Assembly: GCA_032718475.1 (NCBI GenBank)
Contig: JAUCBJ010006670.1
Location: 1 to 64,000, forward strand
Direction: 5' to 3'
Length of the DNA stretch: 64,000 nt
From: Nemertoderma westbladi
Lineage: Eukaryota > Xenacoelomorpha > Nemertodermatida > Nemertodermatidae
Shown: piece after piece, positions 13,401-25,504 of the stretch
Position numbering within the stretch: position 1 is the stretch's first letter
Layout of the letters: each line of letters starts with the position of its first letter
Notes under the pieces: generated by a model
Told to the model about the DNA's origin: nothing
Databases searched by the model: none
Seen by the model: only the letters and a program-made list of their open reading frames with translations
Position numbers and translations under genes: made by a program

Positions 13401-16151
13401 TCTGCCCACCTCCTATACACTTCTAGTTCTTGGTCAACCTGCCCTCCTCCTACATACCTCTAGTTCGTGGTCAACCTGCCCACCTCGTACATACCTCTAG
13501 TTCGTGGTCAACCTGCCCACCTCCTACATACCTCTAGTTCGTGGGCAACCTGCCCACCTCCTATACATACCTCTAGTTCGTGGTCAACCTGCCCTCCTCC
13601 TACATACCTCTAGTTCGTGGTCAACCTGCCCACCTCGTACATACCTCTAGTTCGTGGTCAACCTGCCCACCTCCTACATACCTCTAGTTCGTGGGCAACC
13701 TGCCCACCTCCTATACATACCTCTAGTTCGTGGTCAACCTGCCCTCCTCCTACATACCTCTAGTTCGTGGTCAACCTGCCCACCTCGTACATACCTCTAG
13801 TTCGTGGTCAACCTGCCCACCTCCTACATACCTCTAGTTCGTGGTCAATCTGCCCACCTCTTACATACCTCTAGTTCGTGGTCATCCTGCCCACCTCCTA
13901 CATACTTCTAGTTCTTGGTCACCCTGCCCACCTCCTACATACCTCTAGTTCGTGGGCAACCTGCCCACCTCCTATACATACCTATAGTTCGTGGTCAATC
14001 TGCCCACCTCCTACATACCTCTAGTTCGTGGTCAACCTGCCCTCCTCCTACATACCTCTAGTTCGTGGTCAACCTGCCTACCTCCTACATACCTCTAGTT
14101 CGTGGTCATCCTGCCCACCTCCTACATACCTCTAGTTCGTGGTCATCCTGCCCACCTCCTACATACTTCTAGTTCTTGGTCAACCTGCCCACCTCCTACA
14201 TACCTCTAGTTCGTGGGCAACCTGCCCACCTCCTATACATACCTCTAGTTAGTGGTCAACCTGCCCACCTCCTACATACCTCTAGTTCGTGGTCATCCTG
14301 CCCACCTCCTACATACTTCTAGTTCTTGGGCAACCTGCCCACCTCCTATACATACCTCTAGTTAGTGGTCAACCTGCCCACCTCCTACATACCTCTAGTT
14401 CGTGGTCATCCTGCCCACCTCCTACATACTTCTAGTTCTTGGTCAACCTGCCCACCTCCTACATACCTCTAGTTCGTGGGCAACCTGCCCACCTCGTACA
14501 TACCTCTAGTTCGTGGTCAACCTGCCCACCTCCTACATACCTCTAGTTCGTGGGCAACCTGCCCACCTCCTACATACTTCTAGTTCGTGGTCAACCTGCC
14601 CACCTCCTACATACCTCTAGTTCGTGGGCAACCTGCCCACCTCCTACATACTTCTAGTTCTTGGTCAACCTGCCCACCTCCTACATACCTCTAGTTCGTG
14701 GTCAACCTGCCCACCTCGTACATACCTCTAGTTCGTGGTCAACCTGCCCACCTCCTACATACCTCTAGTTCGTGGGCAACCTGCCCACCTCCTATACATA
14801 CCTGTAGTTCGTGGTCAATCTGCCCACCTCTTACATACCTCTAGTTCGTGGTCATCCTGCCCACCTCCTACATACCTCTAGTTCGTGGTCAATCTGCCCA
14901 CCTCTTACATACCTCTAGTTCGTGGTCAATCTGCCCACCTCCTATACATACCTCTAGTTCGTGGTCAACCTGCCCACCTCCTACATACCTCTAGTTCGTG
15001 GTCATCCTGCCCACCTCCTACATACTTCTAGTTCTTGGTCAACCTGCCCTCCTCCTACATACCTCTAGTTCGTGGTCAACCTGCCCACCTCGTACATACC
15101 TCTAGTTCGTGGTCAACCTGCCCACCTCCTACATACCTCTAGTTCGTGGGCAACCTGCCCACCTCCTATACATACCTGTAGTTCGTGGTCAATCTGCCCA
15201 CCTCTTACATACCTCTAGTTCGTGGTCATCCTGCCCACCTCCTACATACTTCTAGTTCTTGGTCAACCTGCCCTCCTCCTACATACCTCTAGTTCGTGGT
15301 CAACCTGCCCACCTCGTACATACCTCTAGTTCGTGGTCAATCTGCCCACCTCCTATACATACCTCTAGTTCGTGGTCAACCTGCCCACCTCCTACATACC
15401 TCTAGTTCGTGGTCAATCTGCCCACCTCCTACATACCTCTAGTTCGTGGTCAACCTGCCCACCTCGTACATACCTCTAGTTCGTGGTCAATCTGCCCACC
15501 TCCTATACATACCTCTAGTTCGTGGTCAATCTGCCCACCTCCTACATACCTCTAGTTCGTGGTCAACCTGCCCACCTCGTACATACCTCTAGTTCGTGGG
15601 CAACCTGCCCACCTCCTATACATACCTGTAGTTCGTGGTCAATCTACCCAACTCTTACATACCTCTAGTTCGTGGTCATCCTGCCCACCTCCTACATACC
15701 TCTAGTTCGTGGTCAATCTGCCCACCTCTTACATACCTCTAGTTCGTGGTCAATCTGCCCACCTCCTATACATACCTCTAGTTCGTGGTCAACCTGCCCA
15801 CCTCCTACATACCTCTGGTCCGTGGTCAACCTGCCCACCTCCTACATACCTCTAGTTCGTGGTCATCCTGCCCACCTCCTATACATACCTCTAGTTCGTG
15901 GTCAATCTGCCCACCTCCTACATACCTCTAGTTCGTGGTCAATCTGCCCACCTCCTACATACCTCTAGTCCGTGGTCAACCTGCCCACCTCCTACATACC
16001 TCTAGTTCGTGCCCAACCTGCCCACCTCCTATACATACCTCTAGTTCGTGGTCAACCTGCCCACCTCCTACATACCTCTAGTTCGTGGTCAACCTGTCCA
16101 CCTCCTACATACCTCTAGTTCGTGGTCAATCTGCCCACCTCCTATACATAC
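7437..16151. repeat. 37-bp minisatellite built on a HYDIN splice donor
   Basis: About 235 copies of a 37-bp unit (39-bp variants carry an extra TA). On the minus strand the unit reads CACGAACTAGAG, GTATGTAGG, AGGTGGGCAGGTTGAC. CACGAACTAGAG/GTATGT is exactly the 3' end and donor of the exon 16152-16334. The array starts at that donor and occupies nearly all of the 8.9-kb intron 7244-16151. Left part is very homogeneous; right part (13-16 kb) is more varied. Confidence 0.95.
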
Positions 16152-16334
16152 CTCTAGTTCGTGCCCAACACTGTGCGGAAGGACTGGATCGAACTCAAGA
16201 AGGGATTTACTGAACGCCAACCCGACATCTATACCTTTACCGACGCATTGAATGGCGACCCGGTTGCTGCTTTGGTTCAAACGGATCGGTAAAGACAATG
16301 AATAGTCCCATTCCTCGGTCGGCATAAACTTCAC
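16152..16334 (-). CDS. HYDIN: HYDIN exon seeding the 37-bp array (visible residues 1677-1737)
   Basis: Phase 0 in (CACTTAG acceptor) and out at CTAGAG/GTATGT. It encodes KFMPTEEWDYS, LNQSSNRVAIQCVGKG and LEFDPVLPHSVGHELE. The final 12 exon bases (CACGAACTAGAG) plus donor and about 25 intron bases form the unit of the 8.7-kb array to the left. The first array donor lies 39 bases further on and in frame, so its use would insert 13 residues. Confidence 0.92.
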
Positions 16335-16511
16335 CTAAGTGAGAAAGTAAGATATATATGAAGAAAATGAAATGCCAGTACAAGAGAAAGTTTTATCAGA
16401 GAAAGTTGTGAATCGAGGACAACGACTACAGCATGTAATAATATATTTAAGAAAGTAATATTGTCTTGAATCGGCCTTGAATAAAAGTTTTAGATGTTGT
16501 ATTGAACTTAC

Positions 16512-16682
16512 TTGTACGTTTACCCTCTGTCCTGGGAGCAACACCCCCGATGAAGGCATTATCTCAAAGTTCCTTGGTAGCGGTTTCTCTGGCTTTAACT
16601 TCTTTCTCAGATGCATCGGCATGTGTTTATCAATCTTCTTCTTGTGAGTGTCAACAGGAATGGCCACCCAATCACATTGAAC
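16512..16682 (-). CDS. HYDIN: HYDIN exon (visible residues 1620-1676)
   Basis: Phase 0 in and out (CGTTTAG acceptor; CAA/GTAAGT donor). It encodes CDWVAIPVDTHKKK and NFEIMPSSGVLLPGQRVNVQ, the last strands of an ASH domain after a basic linker. Confidence 0.9.
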
Positions 16683-17778
<1,096 letters not shown>

Positions 17779-18253
17779 CTTTTTAAAGTTGTGCAGTTGA
17801 ACTGATATAATCCGACATTGTCCACAGTAAACTTCACCAAAGTCGATGACGTCATGGGATACGGAGAGATCGGGCATGGTGACGTCACCGCGAAGGATTA
17901 GGTTGAATGTTGGTCCGTCCTTAACGGTAACCGGGGCAACCCTTTGTACGGGACCGGGACCAAGGTTGGCGGCCCGAGGGTCGAAGTAGACGTCTAGACT
18001 GAGTGTCTCCCCCGCTGGGAGGTGCTGCACCCGACTAACGGTGACGAGAAACCCCGAGCGCTCGAGGGCTCGCAGTCCGAGAGAGAAGCTCACCGGAAGT
18101 ACGCCGGTGTTGGTGAGCTGCACCGAGCGGCGGTGAACGTCGCCCAAGATGACGTCATCAAAGTCGAGGACGTAGTCCGGTAGTCGTGGGCGACCGCTGG
18201 TGTCCATAGCAACGGGTTTGTTGCGACTGTCCGACACCGGTGTGGATACATGG
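17779..18253 (-). CDS. HYDIN: HYDIN exon with two ASH strands sets (visible residues 1461-1619)
   Basis: Phase 2 in (CCGTACAG acceptor), phase 0 out (AAAAG/GTTAAT). It encodes VLDFDDVILGDVHRRS, LTNTGVLPVSFSL, VYFDPRAANLG and VIDFGEVYCGQC, the repeated 'DFG.V..G' hallmark of ASH domains, twice. GC-richer than the surrounding intron. Confidence 0.92.
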
Positions 18254-18369
18254 CTGTACGGAAAGTAAAGTGGAATTAGTAGCGGATGTAATAAAGTTAA
18301 ATTCATTCAATAAACAATGTTCATACGATTTTTTACTAGAAAATTACAGAATTTTAACTAAGTTATTAC

Positions 18370-18551
18370 CTGTAGCAAGCTTCGGCCTGTTCCACTACCA
18401 TTCTTCTCTCTACTTCCAGCTCTACATCTAAGTCAGTAATGTCACCCAAAGCTAGATTTTCGTGCCTTTTCTCCAACTCTCGTAGTAAAACCTCTAACGG
18501 TCCAACATCCTCATTTAGTAGTCCTTTCTCTTTGTAGAGATCGTCTATTAC
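18370..18551 (-). CDS. HYDIN: HYDIN exon, coiled-coil linker (visible residues 1401-1461)
   Basis: Phase 0 in, phase 2 out (GGTGCAG acceptor; TACAG/GTAATA donor). Encodes a highly charged helical stretch (VLLRELEKRHENL, VERRMVVEQAEACY) between ASH domains. No beta-domain motif, but position and phase fit. Weaker evidence than its neighbours. Confidence 0.82.
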
Positions 18552-18836
18552 CTGCACCCAAAATAATACTTTATTTTATAACAAATAATACTTTATTTTA
18601 TAACAAATAATTTATAAACAAACGGGATTTATAAAAGTACTAATTTAAAAAAATAAATATTATACCTAAACAAGAAATTAAAATATATAATATTAATATA
18701 TTATAATAAATTATTATATAATATAAACCGTTTAAATTATAAAATAATAAGAAAGAACAACAAAGAAAAAGGCATGTAAATAAAATAAATTCAAACTATA
18801 AACTCATATTTAAGTATGAAACTACGATAAACCGAC
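18552..18836. other. short AT-rich HYDIN intron
   Basis: Very AT-rich (runs of TATAATA, AATAAT); a 23-base segment around 18565-18605 is duplicated. No other feature. Confidence 0.6.
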
Positions 18837-19118
18837 CTCTTTAGACAATGACTCATAGTAACCCTCTGAGTCCGGGTATCTAGGCAACGCTAAGGATATC
18901 CTAGGAAACACGGCTTCTCCAATCAGCTCTACCACCTCCGGTTCGAAGTGAGCCGCTTGTACCTCGAACTGTCTGCGGAATCGTTCCGGAAAGCCCGGAA
19001 GGTACCGGACGGATAGGGCCTGGACGCTGTGTGCCGGAACGAATCCCTCACTGGGGGCAACCAATAGGGAGCGAGCACGTAATGCTGTGTCAGTGATGGG
19101 TAAACCATCCATGGTTAC
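18837..19118 (-). CDS. HYDIN: HYDIN exon (visible residues 1307-1400)
   Basis: Phase 0 in and out (TTTCCTAG acceptor; AAAGAG/GTCGGT donor). It encodes VSQ-type ASH sequence with VAPSEGFVPAHSVQALSV, YLPGFPERFRRQFEVQAAHF and a terminal charged segment ending in LSKE. GTCGGT is a non-consensus donor, but the protein continues in frame. Confidence 0.87.
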
Positions 19119-19923
19119 CTAGGAAACACAATAAAATTTAATAATAAAATAAACGAAATAAGTCAAATAATTAAATTACAAAACAATTATATAACAATTA
19201 TATATCATAATTATATCATATTATATAATTACAATTATATATATATATTTAATTAATTATCAATAAAAGTACTAGGAGACGGAAGATAGCTGATGATAGA
19301 CGACTTTAGGAACAAGTGAGCGGAACGAGACTAATGAATTAAACGAGCACTTTAATCACAGTAAGTACATTAAACGCCAATGATGTGCGAATTCTATTGG
19401 AAAATAATTAAAACATCAAAATTAAAACAACATACTTAAAAAATTCGCGATGAAAAGGTGTGTTTATTAAATTAACAAACAGGGCAATAAATCTAGCCTA
19501 CAAAATCTATAATCTATACTGGTACAACAGTAATGGGCATGCTGAAAAAGGTGGCGACAACAATTAATGGGTTATATCAGTGAGAAATTAATTGTAGGGG
19601 AAAATTATAAATGTATGCCATAAAGCTTATTTAGCAAAATAGCGCGGCCATAACAAATAAGTCCTTCCAATTCTTGAAGAACATTGTGTTCCTTCAGAAA
19701 CGACTCAAGAAAGTCCTGGGAGGTCTAACCAGGCTTATTCTTACCATGAGGCCGCCAAAGCAGGAGATGCTAGATCTAAATTTAATTTAATATTATATAT
19801 TATTATTAATTTCGTTTTATTAAATACAGTAAAAATTATTTATGAAAATGCCGATAAAATATGGATCACTAAATATAAAAACAATAATTATTTCCAAATA
19901 ATTAGATTTATAGACTTATTTAC
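19119..19923. other. HYDIN intron, nothing recognised
   Basis: 805 bases, AT-rich, without ORF or repeat that I can support. A slightly GC-richer patch at 19640-19770 could be an old element. Confidence 0.5.
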
Positions 19924-20379
19924 CTTATATTGAAAGCCAACTTCCGATGTATTTGCCAGGGAAACCGTATGTTCTAGAACCGTATTGTATACGGGGTATC
20001 CCATGTGCAAGGTCTTAGCATCGAGTTGGTACCCGAGCGTTGAGGCCTGTCCGTGTAACTCGACCTCATACACCGGGCCCCCTTCCACCTCACAGCGAGC
20101 TAGACCCCTCGCCGAGATAAACGGGTGGCCGTAGAAGATAAACTGCATCTGTTGCGTCTCCCCGGGACGGATAACGCCGTAGATTGGTAGGATATCGAAG
20201 ACTTCCTGCAGTCCTACCTCGGTTACATCCGGGGGGACTACTTCGGAGAGGGCTGGAGGTACTAAAGGGGTTGTCTCGAGAGATTCAACTACCATCTCTT
20301 TGTCGACAGTATCGTCCGCGATGGGCTGATCGTCAACAACCTCCTCATCAGGTAGATGTTCGCGTAAAGGCATATCGGC
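19924..20379 (-). CDS. HYDIN: HYDIN exon (visible residues 1155-1306)
   Basis: Phase 0 in and out (TCTGAG acceptor; ATAAG/GTAAAT donor). An acidic linker leads into LQEVFDILPIYGVI, MQFIFYGHPF and YPVYNTVLEHTVSLANTSEVGF, a well conserved HYDIN block. Confidence 0.92.
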
Positions 20380-20422
20380 CTCAGATTTATCCTTTCAAAA
20401 CGCCTTCTTCAATCCCGCTTAC
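20380..20422 (-). other. 43-bp HYDIN intron
   Basis: Between AAAGG/GTAAGC (donor at 20422) and TCTGAG (acceptor at 20380). Removal joins two HYDIN frames in phase 0; retention gives a frameshift and an in-frame TAA. Unusually short for an animal intron and purine-rich before its AG. Confidence 0.75.
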
Positions 20423-21462
20423 CCTTTCATCGTCTCTCTCCTCCTTCTCTCCAACCTCCGCATCGTCCTTGCTCTCGTCAACCTCCACCCCGTCCTCTAC
20501 AACAACTTCCCGCTCCGTACTCACCGCTGACTCACTCGCTTCCGGTACGAACTCGCTTGGCGGTTTTACCACCAACGGTTCTCCCGGTTCCACGAACGTC
20601 CATCGATACTTGATCTCTATGGGCGAGTTGTTGGCGACATTGACGACCTTCGTGGATTCCGTGTTGTTTAGGATGCAGCCGAAGTCAACCCTGAGTGGCG
20701 CGGGCGGTGGTGTGCTCGATGGTACCTTAGCAGCAGCCTTGCTCGACTTTCCTTTCACCTGTTTCCTGTCCACTCTATCCGTCGTCTTACCCTCTTTAAC
20801 AAACTCCCCTTCGTCTTTGGCAACAGCCACTGCTTCAACCGAAGGGTCTTTACTCAACGCGCCAAACGCTCGAGAGAAATCTATATTCGGAAACAGAACC
20901 TCCCCATGAAGGGCAACATAGTCGACGTACGGATGTTCGCTGTAATCGAAAGACATAGGGCAATCAGCTGTCCGTGAGAAACTCCCCTCCTGCCAGAAGG
21001 GGTCGAAGTAGATCAATAAGGTCACCGACTCAGTATTGCCAATCCGTAACTCCATATCCTGTACAAGTTCTCCGTCCTCTAACTGAATACTAAACGGAGC
21101 TGTCAACTTAACCTTGGCTGTAAGAGTCAGAGAGCTAACGTTTTTTAACACCAAGTCTTTAACTTGACTCACTATTATCACCTCCGGTCGTTTCTCTATG
21201 AGAAAGGCGACGTGACGGTCGGAGAACTCGACCAGAGGATGTATAAACTGCGCTTTTATCTCGGTTTTAATAATTCGCTCCTTCCCCGTGGCGTTGTTGT
21301 AGATGGCCTCGCAGATCATCCGCTGTTTGGCCGGCTGTTCGTGGCCGGAGAACCCGTGCAGTGTAACGTCGACGGCCTCACCGGGTTCCAACTGGATCCG
21401 CGCAGGGTCTAGACTGAACGACGGCGGGGGGATTCCGTAATCACCCCGAGCTAAAGATAATT
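20423..21462 (-). CDS. HYDIN: HYDIN large exon, 1,040 bases (visible residues 808-1154)
   Basis: The longest exon in the window, phase 1 in (CCCGTAG acceptor) and phase 0 out at AAAGG/GTAAGC. It encodes two to three ASH-like domains (PARIQLEPGEAVDVTLHGF; VDFGCILNNTES; NNSPIEIKYRW) followed by a Lys-rich then Glu/Asp-rich unstructured tail. HYDIN has a similar low-complexity spacer here. A strong GTAAGC donor precedes an intron of only 43 bases. Confidence 0.9.
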
Positions 21463-22430
21463 CTACGGGAAAACAAAAGAATGTGTAAATATTGGAAAGA
21501 GCAAACAATATAAAATAGTAACAACGGTAAAGTGTAAACACAGTTAGTCCAGTTGGTAGAGCCTTTATTTCGCTGAATTAGATAGGAGAGTTTGTATTAT
21601 TTATTAATACTCTCTTTACCCCCGGTGACTTGGGCACGACCCTACCTACAGAGATTTCGTTGTATATATGCGTGCATACTGCATACTGCATATGCATGTA
21701 TGTGTGATTGCATTGCATGAATATGCATATAATGCACCCAGCATTACATATGCATGTGTATAATGTATATGTGTGCATTGCATATGCATTTGTATATGCG
21801 TGCATTACATGCATATGCATATATGGGTGCATTACATGTGCAAGTGTATATGCGTGCATTGCAGATGCATGCATATATATATGCGTACATATATCCATAT
21901 ATTCGTGTACCAGCTGTACTGTACGTTAGAAAAACATTTCAGCTTAGAACGAACTTACCCTACAACACGACCATTATTATCGTTCAGATTTACCGCAATT
22001 TATAATTTTGGATAGACTTTTCGGAGTGACTATAATAAGTAATTATTAATTATTTGAACAAAGAGCTCAGATCGTCACTATTCTTATTGCCTTTGTAAAA
22101 ATCAACAAGCAGATAATTTTAGATTATTGGATAATTTTCAGATATATGCATGAGAAAGATGCAGATTCGGCATCATTCGGATTCGAAATCATCAAAATTT
22201 GATGAACAAGGAATGTCTAATTATGGAAAAGAGGAAAAAGCGATCTGGGAAAAAAGAGGAAAATGTAGTGAAACAATGTAGGTATACCCCTGAATATATC
22301 AGAAACGTTTATTAAAATACGGTAGGCCTACAGCCTCGGCCTGTAGTAGGCCTAGTAGGTGCGTGTGGTAGGTCCACAGCATGTAAACGTAATGGTACTG
22401 TATACCTCAGTTTAAATAATGGCAACAGAC
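21463..22430. repeat. HYDIN intron with TGCATA-rich tract (21665-21905)
   Basis: Alternating purine-pyrimidine words (TGCATATGCATG, GTGCATTGCATATGCA) make a self-complementary tract able to form cruciform or Z-DNA. At 21546-21562 TAGTCCAGTTGGTAGAGC strongly resembles a tRNA A box, and CCCCGGTGACTTGG at 21616 resembles sequence at 49-62, suggesting a decayed tRNA-derived SINE at about 21540-21650. Confidence 0.6.
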
Positions 22431-22684
22431 CTGAATCTAAGGCAGTGAGACTTTTCCTCACTCGACCCTGAATGATTCCATCTATTGTCCAGAATAGCTG
22501 TTGGCGTCTGCGCCCAACGTTACGAAGGTTGAAAGTGTAGTCAAATGGTCTGTTACTAAACCGCGGGCCCAGGTCTAGCACTGGTGATATAGACGGGTTG
22601 CAAACTATTGTAGAACCACAACCGTGTGCGGACAGTTCCACAGTGTGACGGATACCGTCAGTGAAGTTGATAAATAATCGGTCC
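22431..22684 (-). CDS. HYDIN: HYDIN exon (visible residues 723-807)
   Basis: Phase 2 in, phase 1 out. It encodes LFINFTDGIRHT, GCGSTIV, LDLGPRFSNRPFDY and NVGRRRQQLFW, a HYDIN segment. A second possible donor (CTGAG/GTATAC at about 22407) exists, but only CAG/GTCTGT at 22430 gives the phase required by the next exon, so that was chosen. GTCTGT is a weak donor. Confidence 0.87.
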
Positions 22685-23375
22685 CTAAGATAACACAATA
22701 TGGGCTTAAACTACCGTAACAAGTACTAGAACACAATATGTAGGCCTAGAAAACATAACAAGTAAATGAAAATGCTGAAAGTATCACAACAAGTAATGAG
22801 AGTAACACTGTAGTGCTGTAAGTAACACAGGAAGAACATCAAGTAACACACTAATTACTCCAAGTAATTCAACAAGTACGGCAAGTAAGATCACACAACA
22901 AGTGACCCAACAAGAAGTACTAAAAGTACAAGTTGGTCAAATTTCAAGAAGTGCAGAGTATATAAAGTGTCAACAAATATACGATAAATTACCTAAACCA
23001 AATAAACATATCAAACATTTAAACGGCTCACACAAACACTGTTTCCTCCTATCTACAAGAAAGTAAGTTAAAGCGAATGAAATGAAATAGCATAATAATT
23101 TGAGTTACTGTTTGAGGTAAATTGTCGAAGATATGAGCCATGAAGCTCACTTATAAAGTGGCGGTCAGTTAGCTCTACTTTCAGTTTCAATTGCATACGT
23201 ATCTACCCGAAAGATTTTTCCATACTGGTACCGCCTGCCTACACATTAATCTATTAATTTCGAAGTTACAAATGTTTTCCAGTTACTAAATATAATACTA
23301 AATATAATAGCAAAAACAAGTAAAATTCTAGTTGACACATTTTAAGGTAAAGGTATATGTGTTACTGAAACTCAC
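22685..23375. other. HYDIN intron, nothing clear
   Basis: 691 bases. 22780-22930 is enriched in the word AAGTAAC/CAAGTA in loose repetition. No gene recognised. Confidence 0.5.
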
Positions 23376-23618
23376 TGGAATGGGATGCAATCGTTAAGGT
23401 TAGCGATAATGTTTATACTCAACGAGTCTAGGGGCCGTATCTGCGACTCAGCTGGTTCCACGCGGAATGCAGGGTTACTTCGGGCGAAGCCACAAGTAAA
23501 CGGCGCCATGATGAACGATTCGTTTAGGAGATCAACCTTGATCGGATGATCCTCGAGGACATTGACTTTACCCCAATTCAGTTCCGTTTCTGATACATGA
23601 ACCACAGGTCCTTCGCCG
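23376..23618 (-). CDS. HYDIN: HYDIN exon after the 18.6-kb intron (visible residues 642-723)
   Basis: Phase 2 in and out (TTGTTTCAG acceptor; CCA/GTGAGT donor). It encodes GEGPVVHVSETELNWGKVNVL, NESFIMAPF, and VEPAESQIRP, directly continuing the protein from the exon at 42256. Confidence 0.9.
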
Positions 23619-24109
23619 CTGAAACAAAAATAAATACGATAATTTTTCATTATACTTAATTGTTTTCAACATATATTTGAATGCCAGTATTAAGACCAGG
23701 CCATCAATAAGCTGCAAACATAATAGAATCCTTCAGAATAAGAACTAGTGGTTTCTCGAGTTCTAGAGTTTTACTATTTCGGGTCCACAAGTTGGAACTA
23801 ATTTATTGTTAATATCATTGTGCCATTTATTAAGGATGTCAAGTTGAAACTCATTGGTATTATGTGTTAATGAGTAGTTTAATATAATATTGTAATTTTT
23901 CCAAAGAACTGCTTGCAAAGTCCGCATAATAATAATTTATTTAATTTAAAGTTCTAGTGATTTTTTCATTGTAACTTTAATATTATGCACTACACTTTCC
24001 TTGTATCTGAGTTGATAAGATAATAAAATACATTAGTAATTGCAAATAATTCCTGCATATGATTGGTATTGACAGTTAGGTTGCCGTAAGGAAGTAAATT
24101 GTAGGCATA

Positions 24110-24200
24110 CAGCACATCAGGTGTCATCTGCTATCTATCGGAATGGGTTGAGAATTCAATCTTGGAGGTTACCAGTTCGACCACACATGGACGTTAATTG
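24110..24200 (+). mobile_element. tRNA-like SINE head (weak)
   Basis: GAATGGGTTGAGAATTC followed about 25 bases later by GGTTACCAGTTCGACCAC resembles the D-arm and T-arm/B box of a tRNA-derived SINE. No acceptor stem, so not a functional tRNA. Confidence 0.35.
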
Positions 24201-24291
24201 TGACTTCGCGAAGCTGTGCCCAACCGAAATTCTATACAGTTACAACTTGGTAGACATAAATAGAGCCAAAAACAGTTTAAGAGGGCTAAAT

Positions 24292-25504
24292 GGTGTTCGG
24301 ACACTTCCCCCCCGGACACTTCCCCCCCGGACAGTTCCCCCCCGCTCAAGTAGGACACTTCCCCCCCGGACACTTCCCCCCCAGACACTTCCCCCCCGCG
24401 GACACTTCCCCCCCGACTGTTCTTAACTTCGCACATTCGTATTTTTCATTTTGTAAGGTTAACGGACCGCTTGTATCCAGATAAGTTGTATCCAATTTTC
24501 CTTTCGTAGCTCAGAAAGTGATCTTTTGCATCCCGATTTTACATTTTATATCCAAGTTTTATTTATGGGTTTTATCAATGCAATTACATCGTATTGTTTG
24601 CTAATCTTTAAACAATTAATTATATTAGATGACCTATAAATTCCATCCCCGGAATGATAACCTGTTTTTATTAACTATAGAATTATAATAATTAATTTTT
24701 TGCTTTTTTGCTTCTTCAAATTGTAGCAGATGGGGATGAATATTATTGTTGCAATCAAAAATCGACATGCGTCGACCTGTATTCTGTGTTCAGCATTACA
24801 TATTGATATACATATTACTACTATACATACTATATAGATATTATACACACTACATATTAAATTTCCTGGTTACTTGCAATATTTTTAATAGGATTTTGTT
24901 GAATTATATAATATTGTAGTAATTTATATATTAAATTGGTTAACATTCAATACAGCTCCTACTTTAGGCTTAGTCAATTTATTATCTGATGATACAAACA
25001 TGAATTAAATATTTCAAAGTGGTCTTAAGTCTTTCACCACGGGCACTCAGGGAAATGCCGGGGTTTGGGGACGGCAGCCCCCAACCAAAGAAGCGGGGGA
25101 TTGGGGACGGTAGCCCCCAAGAAAAGAAGCGGGGGTTTGGGGGCGGCAGCCCCCAAGAAAAGATGCGGGGGTTTGGGGGCGGCAGCCCCCAAGAAAAGAA
25201 GCGGGGGTTTGGGGGCGGCAGCCCCCAATTAAAAGAAATTAAAATAATTAAAGGAATTAAAAGAAAAACAAACAAAACGTTTCTTTTATAATTTTGAAAA
25301 AACTTGTCTAGATACAACTTGTCCTGCAACCATCTTTAACTTTTGTTTATTGCTTTGATGCACCCAGATTAATTTTAACACTTTAACTGGGGGGAAAGTG
25401 TCCGGGGGGCAAGTGTCCGGGGGGGAAGTGTCCGGGGGGGAAGTGTCCGGGGGGGAAGTGTCCGGGGGGGGGGGAAGTGTCCGGGGGGGAAGAGTCCTAG
25501 ATCC
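24292..25504. mobile_element. foldback-like DNA element with repeated inverted ends and 8-bp target duplication
   Basis: The left end holds about eight tandem copies of GGACACTTCCCCCC (24299-24415); the right end holds about seven copies of its reverse complement (25388-25495). The outermost ends (GGTGTTCGGACACTTCCCCC and the complement of the right end, GGATCTAGGACTCTTCCCCC) match at about 16 of 22 positions. The direct repeat GGCTAAAT flanks both sides (24284-24291 and 25505-25512), as expected for an 8-bp target-site duplication. No transposase inside, so non-autonomous. Confidence 0.8.
25065..25228. repeat. 36-bp minisatellite inside the foldback element
   Basis: Four to five copies of a 36-bp unit (GGGGGTTTGGGGGCGGCAG CCCCCAAGAAAAGAAGC). 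Each contains a small inverted repeat (GGGGGC..GCCCCC). Open frames across it are compositional. Confidence 0.85.

Noticed and set aside
1600-16151. CRISPR array
   Set aside because: Units are contiguous tandem copies without unique spacers; the host is an animal and the unit matches an exon end.
10250-16251. 60-99-codon plus-strand frames
   Set aside because: They lie in the 37-bp array antisense to HYDIN and are periodic.
20184-20909. 241-codon plus-strand ORF
   Set aside because: Shadow of the HYDIN exons 20423-21462 and 19924-20379 on the opposite strand.
22312-22430. Extension of HYDIN exon to a donor near 22407
   Set aside because: GAG/GTATAC looks better as a donor but gives the wrong phase for the next exon; the donor at 22430 fits.
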